Shown here piece after piece: positions 1 to 6,226 of a stretch of DNA of 9,690 nucleotides. A program made the position numbers and the translations under genes. The notes beneath the pieces were generated by a model. It worked only from the letters and a program-made list of their open reading frames with translations. It was not told the DNA's origin and did no database searches. Origin of the DNA: Desulfovibrionaceae bacterium UBA3823 (GTDB lineage Bacteria > Desulfobacterota > Desulfovibrionia > Desulfovibrionales > Desulfovibrionaceae); the NCBI GenBank assembly GCA_002369295.1, contig DFDR01000039.1, positions 12,854 through 22,543 of the forward strand, read 5' to 3'. Positions within the stretch are counted from its first letter, which is position 1. Each line of letters opens with the position of its first letter.

Positions 1-870
1 TGGCTTGCCAAGCCGGTTTCCCTGGCCTGCGTGGAGGACGCGCTGGCCAGGGCCCAGGCAAGCCTGCGGGAAGCGCGCGAGCAGGAGCTTCTGGCTGAGG
101 CCGCCCGCATGCGCTCCCTGGATCGCCTCACGCAGGGCATAGCCCACGAGGTCAATAATCCGGTCAACATCATGGTCCAGGCAGCCGGCGAGATCGAGGA
201 CCTCATGCTGGAGGCGCCGGCGGAAGCCGAAGCCCTTCGGGGCGAGGTCCTTGAAGCCGTCGATGTCATCAAGCGCCAGAGCCGCCGCGTCCGCGAACTC
301 ACAAGAACTCTGCTCGTCCTGGGCCGCGGGCTCGATGCCGAGCGCATCGGCGTTGACCTGCGCAAGGCGGCCGGAGAGGTGCTCGACGTCTTTGGCGCCA
401 GAATGCAGGCCTCGGGCGTGGCCGGCAGGGTGACGGCCGATCCCGGCATGCCGTCCTTCCTCGGCTCCCAGGCGGAGCTGCGCCAGATTCTTATCCATCT
501 TGTCGAAAACGCGCTTGACGCCATGCCTGGCGGCGGAAGCCTCGAGATTGCCTGCCGCGTGCGTCCGGCTTCAGGCGCCGCAGAGGAGGCGCTCTTTGGC
601 CTGCAGGGCCGGCAGCCGGAATCGGGCGGGAAGCAGCCGTGCCAGGTGGTGGAAATCAAGGTCCGCGACACCGGGCACGGCGTGGCGAGGCAGATTGAGG
701 ACGAACTCTTCCAGCCCTTCTTCACCACGCGCGAAGTGGGGGCAGGCAAGGGGCTTGGGCTTGCCGTCTGCAAGAGCCTTGTGGAGAAGCGCGGAGGCAG
801 GATACGCCTCGAGAGCGGCCGTCCAGGCGGAACGGTATTCGGCATACTGCTTCCCTTTGAAGCCGCATAG
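1..870 (+). CDS. Sensor histidine kinase, C-terminal part (likely receiver-kinase hybrid), 5' partial
   Basis: The frame is open from base 1 to the TAG at 868-870 (289 residues visible), so the gene begins outside the window; a GTG at 31 is not a credible start. The first residues (WLAKPVSLACVEDAL) resemble the end of a response-regulator receiver domain, with the conserved Lys-Pro, followed by a charged coiled-coil linker (about 16-38). A HisKA domain follows with H-box HEVNNP, the phospho-acceptor being His49 (codon 145-147). The HATPase domain has an N-box (LVENALDAMPGG, 167-178), G1 (DTGHG, 223-227), F-box (FQPFFTT, 237-243), G2 (GKGLGLAV, 249-256) and G3 (GGTVFGILLP, 276-285). A Gly/Gln-rich insert of about 28 residues (187-215) separates the N and G1 boxes. 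No membrane segment is seen, so this part is cytosolic. It would autophosphorylate and signal to an unseen regulator; the input signal is unknown. Kinase assignment is firm; the receiver domain is inferred from a few residues. Confidence 0.93.
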   Translation, partial: WLAKPVSLACVEDALARAQASLREAREQELLAEAARMRSLDRLTQGIAHEVNNPVNIMVQAAGEIEDLMLEAPAEAEALRGEVLEAVDVIKRQSRRVRELTRTLLVLGRGLDAERIGVDLRKAAGEVLDVFGARMQASGVAGRVTADPGMPSFLGSQAELRQILIHLVENALDAMPGGGSLEIACRVRPASGAAEEALFGLQGRQPESGGKQPCQVVEIKVRDTGHGVARQIEDELFQPFFTTREVGAGKGLGLAVCKSLVEKRGGRIRLESGRPGGTVFGILLPFEAA

Positions 871-1173
871 CCCTTGCCGGAGGACTGCGTTGCCGGCCCA
901 TGCCGGGAGCCCCTCAGCCGGAACCCCAGTCGCGCGCCAGTTCAGGAAGGCTCTGTCTGGCGGATTGTCGCCCCCGGCTTCGTCTTCCTCCATCTGGCTC
1001 AGGCGTGCTCATGTCGCCTGCGCTCGCGGGCGAGCAGGAAGACGGCGGCCAGGATCGTAGCCACCCCGGGTCTCGTTTCAAGTGCAATGCGGGTCCCCTG
1101 TGGACTGTGTGATGAAATCACGACGGTTTGCGAAAATGGGCAAGTGTGCTCAGGAGGCGGCTGGAGCGCGCCT

Positions 1174-1244
1174 GCCGGAAAGACGGGAGACAGCCGAGGG
1201 AGGACGGCGCAGCAGGGACAGCGCCCGGCAGGCCGTCTTTCGGC
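1174..1244. repeat. Inverted repeat A: 12-bp stem with one bulged G
   Basis: Left arm 1174-1186 reads GCCG, then a bulged G (1178), then AAAGACGG. It pairs with 1233-1244 (CCGTCTTT then CGGC). The 46-base interval holds a smaller hairpin, GGCGC at 1206-1210 with GCGCC at 1221-1225. No T-run follows on either strand. The function is not known: it could be a structured 3' end for apt or the kinase mRNA, or a remnant of a small repeat element. Confidence 0.5.
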
Positions 1245-1303
1245 GTGGCCACCTTCTCCCGCCTTCCCGGGCCCTTGCCACGGCCTTCAGGACGGCCACG
1301 CCG
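1241..1303. repeat. Inverted repeat B: 10-bp perfect stem overlapping repeat A
   Basis: CGGCGTGGCC at 1241-1250 is matched by its exact reverse complement GGCCACGCCG at 1294-1303, with a 43-base interval. Bases 1241-1244 are also used by repeat A, so the two stems cannot form fully at once. A chance origin is possible in such GC-rich sequence. Confidence 0.5.
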
Positions 1304-1410
1304 CCGGCGCGAATGCGCTGTCGGCAGCGCCGCGCAAGCCCCGCGCAGGGTGCCGGCACCGCGCCTCGGCTGACTGGCGCGCCCTGGAAAGCGCTGAACG
1401 GCGTGCCCCG

Positions 1411-1923
1411 CTAGACGTGCAGGAGCGAGCGCACGGGAATGTCGCCCAGCTTCTCTCTGCCCTTGAGCGCGTCGATTTCCATGAGCATGGCAAAGCCGGC
1501 CACAACGGCGCCCTTCTGGCTGGCAAGCCTGGCCATGGCCTGCGCCGTGCCGCCGGTGGCGAGCACGTCGTCGACGACGAGCGCGCGGTCGCCTGCCGTC
1601 AGCGCGTCCTCGTGCATGCACAGGGTGTTCGAGCCGTATTCCAGATCGTAGGACTCGGAGAGGACGCTGTGGGGAAGCTTGCCGGGCTTGCGGATCGGCA
1701 CGAAGCCGATGCCGAAGCGCAGGGCAAGCGGAGCGCCGAAGATGAAGCCCCTGGCCTCTGCGGACACGATCTTCGTGGGCCGCAGATCCTTCGTCTGCTC
1801 GTACATGGCGTCGATTGCGCGCCGGAAGGCTTCGCCGTTGCCGAGCATCGGCGTAATGTCGTAGAAGAGGATGCCCTTCTTGGGGTAGTCCGGTATCTTG
1901 CGGATGCAGGATTCAATGTCCAT
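1411..1923 (-). CDS. apt: Adenine phosphoribosyltransferase
   Basis: This cytosolic purine-salvage enzyme converts adenine and PRPP to AMP and pyrophosphate. The 170-residue protein is slightly shorter than the usual 170-185. The N-terminus (IRKIPDYPKKGILFYDITPML, roughly 7-27) is the typical APRT opening; SAEARGFIFGAPLA (54-67) matches the conserved substrate-site segment; and the PRPP-binding loop VVDDVLATGGT (116-126) carries the Asp-Asp pair and the ATGGT phosphate loop. Start ATG is at 1923. An in-frame upstream ATG at 1995 would add 24 residues with no family resemblance, so the shorter form is chosen. The Shine-Dalgarno is poor (AAGG about 14 nt upstream). It is divergent from the rhodanese gene, with 138 bases between. 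A candidate promoter (TTGCGC at 2008-2003, TATCTG at 1985-1980, 17-nt spacer) is weak. The stop is TAG (1413-1411). Confidence 0.95.
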   Translation of the reverse strand: MDIESCIRKIPDYPKKGILFYDITPMLGNGEAFRRAIDAMYEQTKDLRPTKIVSAEARGFIFGAPLALRFGIGFVPIRKPGKLPHSVLSESYDLEYGSNTLCMHEDALTAGDRALVVDDVLATGGTAQAMARLASQKGAVVAGFAMLMEIDALKGREKLGDIPVRSLLHV

Positions 1924-2061
1924 TGCGTTTTCGCCTTGTTGCAGGGTTGGACTTGCGGGGGCAATCAAGCCTCCGCCTGCAGATACCTTTTTCAAGGCGC
2001 TTGCGCAACGGCGCGTCCGCGCCCGCCGTCGTCAACTCTTTTCCCCTGCCTGGAGGTTCCC

Positions 2062-2571
2062 ATGCTCAAAGAACTCTCCCCCCGCGAAGCCTGGAAGCTG
2101 CTCGAGGAGGGCAAGGCCCGCCTCGTCGACATCCGCGAACCCGATGAAATCGAAGCCCTGCGGGCGGTTCACGCCGAGGCCGCGCCCCTCTCGCTTGCCG
2201 GCCGCATGAACCTGTCTCCGCTGGCGCCTGGCACGGTAGCCATCTTCACCTGCCGTTCCGGCCACCGCATGAAGATGAACGAGGCCACCATCCGTCCCCT
2301 GGCGGGAGACGCCCCGGCCTATACCCTCGCGGGCGGCATGGAGGCCTGGGTCAAGGAGGGGCTGCCGGTCGAGCGCGGGCACAGCCTCTCCATCGAGCGC
2401 CAGGTGCGCATCGGCGCAGGCTCCCTTGCGGCCGCAGGCGCGCTGCTCTCCCTGGCCTGGCCTGCGTTTGCCATCCTGCCCCTCGTCGTGGGCTGCGGGC
2501 TGGTCTTTGCGGGCGTCACGGGCTTCTGTGGCCTGGGCGTGGCGCTCAAGGCCATGCCATGGAACAAATAG
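2062..2571 (+). CDS. Rhodanese-DUF2892 membrane protein (YgaP-like)
   Basis: The 169-residue protein has a cytosolic rhodanese domain (about 1-105) and a C-terminal two-helix membrane domain. In the rhodanese part, LVDIREPDEI (21-30) is the usual CH2A-type motif and TCRSGHRM (63-70) is the active-site loop, with catalytic Cys64 for persulfide formation. Residues 116-133 and 137-154 are hydrophobic, and the end TGFCGLGVALKAMPWN (153-168) is typical of DUF2892. The same order and length occur in E. coli YgaP (about 174 residues), a membrane sulfurtransferase. Start ATG 2062 has GGAGG at 2052-2056. The open frame extends far upstream, but that extension lies antisense to apt and has no signal. 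The physiological sulfur acceptor cannot be deduced. The gene converges on the SGNH-like gene, with only 9 nt between the two stops and no terminator visible there. Confidence 0.93.
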   Translation: MLKELSPREAWKLLEEGKARLVDIREPDEIEALRAVHAEAAPLSLAGRMNLSPLAPGTVAIFTCRSGHRMKMNEATIRPLAGDAPAYTLAGGMEAWVKEGLPVERGHSLSIERQVRIGAGSLAAAGALLSLAWPAFAILPLVVGCGLVFAGVTGFCGLGVALKAMPWNK

Positions 2572-2580
2572 CCAAAGAGT

Positions 2581-3864
2581 TCAGCGCCTTGTCGCCTTCG
2601 GACAGCCGAAGTGCATGAAGTCGATCTCCGGGAGGCTGGTCACGCGGGGATCCGGCACCAGCGCAAAGCCCTCCCACTGCGCAAGGACCTCGGCTATGCG
2701 CTCCCTGTCCACGCAGGGCGCAAGCGAAGGATGCCGTTCGGCCAGCAGCCTAAGGATGCGGGCGTAGGTGACTTCGCCGCCGTGGAAGCCGTCGACGAAC
2801 TCGCAGTCCGAGGAGCCGAAGGTCTTGGCGTCCGTGCAGTCGAGCGCGTCTATGCCCCGGGCGTGCAGGGCCTCGCGCAGCCTGAAGAGGTGCCGGTAGG
2901 CCTCGGGCCGGGTGCGCATGAAGGCAAGCACCCGCTCGGAGAGGGGGGCGATGAAGACGTAGGCTTTGATGCCCCGGGACTGGAGGCGGTGGACGATGCC
3001 ACAGAGGGCGTCGAGGTGGTCCTGGGCTGGCGCCTCCTCGCCGGGCCTGGCATGGTAGAAGGCCTTGATGCCGTGTCTGGCCTCGTCGAGGGTGGCCTGG
3101 AACTGGTAGTCGTAGGGGCGCTTGCGGCCCGTGACGTCTCCCGTGTAGTACCAGGCGCCGTCGGGGCCGAAGCCGTCGCTGCTCTGCTGGGCCATGATGC
3201 CGAAGCGGTCCCGGCGGAAGCCCTGCCCGAAGAGGCCGGCAAGGGGCCTGGCCAGCTCGGCAAAGGAGATCTTGCCTTCCAGCAGCCAGGTCCAGGGCTG
3301 CTTGAGCGAGGCCAGGCGCAGGCTGTAGGACCCGCTGGTGGGCTCGGCAGGGTCGTTCGGCCTGGCCTCCCAGCGTGGCATGAACCACCAGAAGTCGAGT
3401 CCGATGATCACGGCCTCGGGTTCATGCACCTTGAGCATGGCGTCCAGGGTCGAGCGCAGTATCTTCAGGTTGCCGGCAACGCCGCCCATGTTCAGAAAGC
3501 GCGCGTCCGGAGCAAAGCAGGCCCGCCTGAACTGCATGACCCGCGAGGAGCCTATGGCAGCTATGCGCGGCTTCACCCTGGCGTAGAGCTGGAGCTTGTA
3601 GTCCACAAAGTCCTGCGACACGCCGGAGCCAAAGAGCGCGAACTCCCCGTTCGCCTGCATGGCGCAGGCCCGCTCGACGGCGCAGTCCCCGCTCTCGTAG
3701 AGCCACCAGGCAGAGTAGGGCGCAGCGATGAAGACGAGGAAGGCAAGCAGGGCCAGGGTCGCTTTGGCAAAGCGCGCAAGGAAGCTGCGACATGCCGCCG
3801 CTTCAGGGCTTTCAGCAGGGCTGGATCCCGAGTTCTGTCCCTCCAGCAAGGACGTGCTTTCCAT
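2581..3864 (-). CDS. SGNH-like membrane-anchored protein, probable partner of the MBOAT acyltransferase
   Basis: This 427-residue protein has a low-complexity N-tail (Ser/Glu/Ala, 1-25), one membrane helix (about 34-53) and a long extracytoplasmic part. IAAIGSSRVMQF (101-112) looks like SGNH block I with a nucleophile Ser at 106 or 107, and FVDGFHGGEVTY (356-367) looks like block V, with Asp358 and His361 spaced as in a catalytic D-x-x-H. Residues 151-160 (AVIIGLDFWW) and 300-307 (KAYVFIAP) look like the core strands of the fold. Such proteins (DltD, AlgJ/AlgX and relatives) work with MBOAT proteins to acylate exported glycans, and an MBOAT gene lies just upstream on the same strand. Start ATG 3864 has AGGAG 7-8 nt upstream. 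A longer frame to 3984 would run through the proposed promoter and is rejected. The substrate is unknown; the family call rests on motifs, not alignment. Confidence 0.75.
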   Translation of the reverse strand: MESTSLLEGQNSGSSPAESPEAAACRSFLARFAKATLALLAFLVFIAAPYSAWWLYESGDCAVERACAMQANGEFALFGSGVSQDFVDYKLQLYARVKPRIAAIGSSRVMQFRRACFAPDARFLNMGGVAGNLKILRSTLDAMLKVHEPEAVIIGLDFWWFMPRWEARPNDPAEPTSGSYSLRLASLKQPWTWLLEGKISFAELARPLAGLFGQGFRRDRFGIMAQQSSDGFGPDGAWYYTGDVTGRKRPYDYQFQATLDEARHGIKAFYHARPGEEAPAQDHLDALCGIVHRLQSRGIKAYVFIAPLSERVLAFMRTRPEAYRHLFRLREALHARGIDALDCTDAKTFGSSDCEFVDGFHGGEVTYARILRLLAERHPSLAPCVDRERIAEVLAQWEGFALVPDPRVTSLPEIDFMHFGCPKATRR

Positions 3865-3955
3865 GGGCGTCTCCTGAAAATGGAACAGAAAATACGTCAA
3901 CAATCTCAAATTGAATGCAATAGGGCATTGATTTTCATGCCAAACAGGCGATTTG

Positions 3956-3984
3956 TCCATAGCGTGGCACCAGGGTCCTGTCAA
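3956..3984 (-). promoter_or_regulatory. Candidate sigma70 promoter of the SGNH-like gene
   Basis: On the minus strand a perfect -35 TTGACA (3984-3979) is followed by a 17-nt spacer and TATGGA (3961-3956). It lies in a locally AT-rich stretch (about 3880-3960) that contrasts with the GC-rich surroundings, and would give a leader of roughly 85 bases before the ATG at 3864. It suggests the SGNH-like gene has its own promoter and does not depend on read-through from MBOAT. The -10 is a weak match (about 3 of 6). Confidence 0.45.
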
Positions 3985-4183
3985 TAGGCTGCCTTCTCCC
4001 TGCCATTACGTGGCGCCGGGTCTGGGTCGAGCCTGACTTGAGGCTACCAGGCGGGAGCGCGTTTGGCTGTTGACAGAGTGCAGGGAAAGACTGCTCTCTT
4101 GTTGGGCAGTGCCTGCGCTTCCGAAGGCGACCGCCTGCGACAGCGGTGCCAGGCCCCCTGGAAAGCGCGCGGAGGTGAAGCAC

Positions 4184-4405
4184 ATGCCTGAATGGTCAGC
4201 GGCGTTCTTCAGACCCCTGCACCGGCAGATGGTCGAGGGCGTTGCCGTCTGCACGGTCTGGGACATCGCCGAGATTGCGGAGCAGCCCGCGCGCGTGGAC
4301 GAGCTTGTCCGCTGCCTCCACGAGGCCTTCCGCCAGCTGGGCCTGCAGCTGCGGCTCCGCGGGCCCGCTTCCAGCGCCGGCCAGTCCCGGCTAGGGACGC
4401 ACTGA
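4184..4405 (+). CDS. Small hypothetical protein, C-terminus altered by MITE insertion
   Basis: I do not recognise this 73-residue protein. Support for coding: GGAGGTG at 4171-4177 well placed before ATG 4184, and third codon positions almost all G or C from about codon 13 on, as in the real genes here. It has no signal peptide or membrane segment. Residues 15-60 (QMVEGVAVC..., VDELVRCLHEAFRQLG) look like a compact strand-helix fold with an amphipathic helix; there are two Cys. The frame enters the MITE-like element at CTAG (4391-4394), and the last residues (Gly-Thr-His) and the TGA (4403-4405) come from that element. The protein is thus probably shortened, or a remnant. It lies opposite to and between the MBOAT and SGNH-like genes. 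A TTGACA at 4070-4075 could be a -35, but no good -10 follows. Confidence 0.4.
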   Translation: MPEWSAAFFRPLHRQMVEGVAVCTVWDIAEIAEQPARVDELVRCLHEAFRQLGLQLRLRGPASSAGQSRLGTH

Positions 4406-4493
4406 TAAAAGGCGTTTTCCAGCGAGATGGCTCGACTCGCTCCTTGAAATGTCAAGGAGCAGTCGAGCCGATGATGAATTGTTCAGCGTATCC
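4395..4493. mobile_element. 99-bp MITE-like element with CTAG target duplication (IS5-type)
   Basis: CTAG occurs at 4391-4394 and again at 4494-4497, as a 4-bp target-site duplication would. The inside ends read GGACGCACTGATAAA on the left and, reverse-complemented, GGATACGCTGAACAA on the right: 10 of 15 positions match without gaps (shared GGA..C.CTGA..AA). The centre is a long hairpin (4429-4469). The element has no room for a transposase. CTAG (YTAR) targets and 4-bp duplications are known for IS5-family elements, so a related transposase elsewhere in the genome is the likely mover; this is inference. It sits exactly at the 3' end of the MBOAT gene, whose TAG stop lies within the right CTAG, and enters the small (+) ORF. 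Confidence 0.62.
4429..4469. repeat. 18-bp hairpin with single bulge, core of the MITE
   Basis: GGCTCGACT (4429-4437) pairs with AGTCGAGCC (4461-4469), and GCTCCTTGA (4439-4447) with TCAAGGAGC (4452-4460). C4438 is bulged and AATG (4448-4451) is the loop. In the MBOAT mRNA it begins 24 nt after the stop codon and could block 3' exonucleases or slow polymerase. No T-run follows directly on either strand (a TTTT lies about 17 nt beyond on the minus strand), so it is not a classical intrinsic terminator. Confidence 0.8.
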
Positions 4494-5987
4494 CTAGAAC
4501 TGGAAGTACAGGAAGGTCGCTTCGCGGGAGGCCAGCACCAGCGAGCAGACGGCTGCCAGGGCCAGCCCTGCGGCCCAGGCTGCGCTGGGCTTCCAGCGCA
4601 GTGCGGGACTGGCACCGTCCCTGCGGCCGAAGATCAGCTCCTGGGAGTTGGGGAGCAGCCAGCATATGCCAACGCACAGGCCCAGCAGGGCGTGCGGGAG
4701 CCAGCCCTTGACGTAGCCGTGGGGGAAGAGGCCCTGCGAGGCGTCGGGCAGGCTTGCCATGGCCTGGTACATGGCAAGGGCCCCCTGGGCGCTCTGGGCG
4801 CGGAAGACGACCCAGCACAGGGTCACGCAGACGAAGGTCAGCAGGATGAAGCCGGCGCGGCATGGCGCCTTGGCCAGCGCGACCTGCACCGGCGTTCCCT
4901 TGGTCAGGGCGCGGAAGAAGTGGTTCACGCAGAGCATGGCGCCGTGCAGGGCACCCCAGATGATGAAGGTCCAGCCCGCGCCGTGCCAGGCGCCGCCGAT
5001 GAGCATGGTGAGAAAGAGGTTGCGGTACTGGCAGATCTTTCCCCGGCGGTTGCCGCCAAGGGGGATGTAGAGGAAGTCCCTGAGCCAGGTGCCGAGGGTG
5101 ATGTGCCAGCGGCGCCAGAAGTCGACGATGCCCGTGGACTTGTAGGGCGAATCGAAGTTGAAGGGTAGGGTCAGGCCCAGCATGAGCCCCGCGCCCAGGG
5201 CCATGTCGGTGTAGCCCGAGAAGTCGAAGTAGAGCTGCATGGCGTAGGCGAAGGCGCCGAACCAGGCCTCGGGGCCGGCAACGGGCCAGCCCTTTTCCGC
5301 GGCGTTGAAGACGGCGTTGGCGTAGGCCGCGATGGAGTCGGCCAGGATCACCTTCTTGGCCAGCCCCATGACAAAGAGCGAGAGCCCCCTGGCAAAGTCT
5401 GCAGGCCCTGGCGGGGCAAGCCGTGAAAGCTGGGGGCCCATGTCCTGCCAGCGCACGATGGGGCCGGAGACGACGTAGCCGAAGAAGCTTGAGAAGAGCG
5501 CGTGCTGGGCCAGCGGTCCAGGAACGATCTCGCGCCGGTAGACGCTGACGAGCCAGGCCGTCTGGATGAAGGTGTAGAAGGAGATGCCAAGCGGAAGCCC
5601 GGGCGAGCGCCAGCCCGGATCGGTGCCGGCAAGGCTGGCGACCGCGGCGGAGAAGAAGTCCGTGTACTTGCAGTAGAGCAGGGGCAGGAAGTCCGCGGCG
5701 AGCATGAGCCCGAGCAGGGCCTTGCGGGAGAGCCGGCGCCTGGTCCTGCCGCCGCCGGGCGTCTCGGAAACCTCGGGTTCCGCAAGCGCGAGGCCGGCCT
5801 GCCAGTTGGCCAGCGCCATGGCGAGGAGCAGCCACAGGAAGGCCGATCCCGACCAGGTGTAGAAGACCAGCGAGGCCAGGAAGAGCACCGCTGTCCTCGC
5901 GCCGTTCGTGAGCCCCCTGGCCTTGAACCAGACGAGGAGCAGGACGGGCAGGAAGAGGAGCAGGAAGGGGTAGGAGGAGAAGAGCAT
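4494..5987 (-). CDS. MBOAT-family O-acyltransferase (AlgI/DltB-like)
   Basis: This 497-residue polytopic inner-membrane protein transfers acyl groups (usually acetyl) towards an extracytoplasmic glycan. Hydrophobic segments include 1-21, 32-45, 48-66, 86-106 and several up to 485. Diagnostic AlgI-type motifs are seen in order: LPLGISFYTFIQ (131-142), YFDFSGYTDMALG (253-265), FWRRWHITLGTWLRDFLYIPLGGNR (290-314, shown with His295), and GGAWHGAGWTF (331-341) with the catalytic His335, then WGALHG (344-349). Length matches AlgI relatives (470-520). A hydrophilic Arg-rich loop (73-88) is a mild oddity. Start ATG 5987 has GGAGG 5 nt upstream. It lies 239 bases after the nitroreductase stop; nothing recognisable was seen in that gap. 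The SGNH-like gene downstream is the likely partner. No glycan-synthesis genes are in the window, so the substrate is open. Confidence 0.95.
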   Translation of the reverse strand: MLFSSYPFLLLFLPVLLLVWFKARGLTNGARTAVLFLASLVFYTWSGSAFLWLLLAMALANWQAGLALAEPEVSETPGGGRTRRRLSRKALLGLMLAADFLPLLYCKYTDFFSAAVASLAGTDPGWRSPGLPLGISFYTFIQTAWLVSVYRREIVPGPLAQHALFSSFFGYVVSGPIVRWQDMGPQLSRLAPPGPADFARGLSLFVMGLAKKVILADSIAAYANAVFNAAEKGWPVAGPEAWFGAFAYAMQLYFDFSGYTDMALGAGLMLGLTLPFNFDSPYKSTGIVDFWRRWHITLGTWLRDFLYIPLGGNRRGKICQYRNLFLTMLIGGAWHGAGWTFIIWGALHGAMLCVNHFFRALTKGTPVQVALAKAPCRAGFILLTFVCVTLCWVVFRAQSAQGALAMYQAMASLPDASQGLFPHGYVKGWLPHALLGLCVGICWLLPNSQELIFGRRDGASPALRWKPSAAWAAGLALAAVCSLVLASREATFLYFQF

Positions 5988-6226
5988 GCGTGCCTCCGGC
6001 GGAACAGGGCGGGCGGAGCCTGGCTAGCGGTTCATGGACTCGGCGGGGGAGCGGAAGGGCATGCGTGCACGGATTTCGGAAAGCGTCGTCGGCCTTGCGT
6101 CGCCGCTTCCGCCTGCTCCTGCGGCGTGCGGCACTCCGGCCTTTCGGCAGGCGGGCAGGCGGCGGTGCCGGGCAGGCTTCGGGCTGCGCGGCCAAGGGTG
6201 GTGCGCGGGCATGCTCGCGGCAGGCC

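Larger units (their letters stand above)
871..1410. other. 540-base intergenic stretch without a convincing gene
   Basis: The region lies between the kinase stop and the apt stop (apt is read from the other strand). It has open frames on both strands, but these are Arg/Pro/Ala-rich, lack a ribosome-binding site at their starts and show no recognisable motif, as expected for GC-rich non-coding DNA. What stands out is inverted repeats: two long ones that share bases at 1174-1244 and 1241-1303 (listed separately), a short palindrome at 1109-1121, and a weak 5-bp hairpin at 893-906. No hairpin is followed by a T-run on either strand, so no classical terminator can be called for either flanking gene. 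Confidence 0.6.

Noticed and set aside
1109..1121. Palindrome GTGATGAAATCAC resembling a CRP/FNR-type operator
   Set aside because: The half-site spacing is 5 rather than 6 around TGTGA/TCAC, the right half is incomplete, and no promoter or gene start lies beside it.
1115..1414. Arg/Ala-rich 100-codon ORF on the + strand
   Set aside because: No ribosome-binding site, no motif, basic low-complexity composition; it is a product of GC-rich DNA.
874..2061. Upstream extension of the rhodanese frame
   Set aside because: It crosses the gene-free region and the antisense of apt. A well-placed GGAGG supports the ATG at 2062, and homologues are about 170 residues.
4006..4455. 149-codon ORF on the - strand between MBOAT and SGNH-like genes
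   Set aside because: It starts inside the MITE hairpin, has no ribosome-binding site, and is antisense to the better-supported small ORF.
4429..4469. Intrinsic terminator of the MBOAT gene
   Set aside because: The hairpin is strong, but no T-run follows on either strand, and it is better explained as the core of the CTAG-flanked element.
6024..6212. 62-codon ORF on the - strand between the nitroreductase and MBOAT genes
   Set aside because: No ribosome-binding site at its start, and a Pro/Arg/Ala-rich sequence without motifs.
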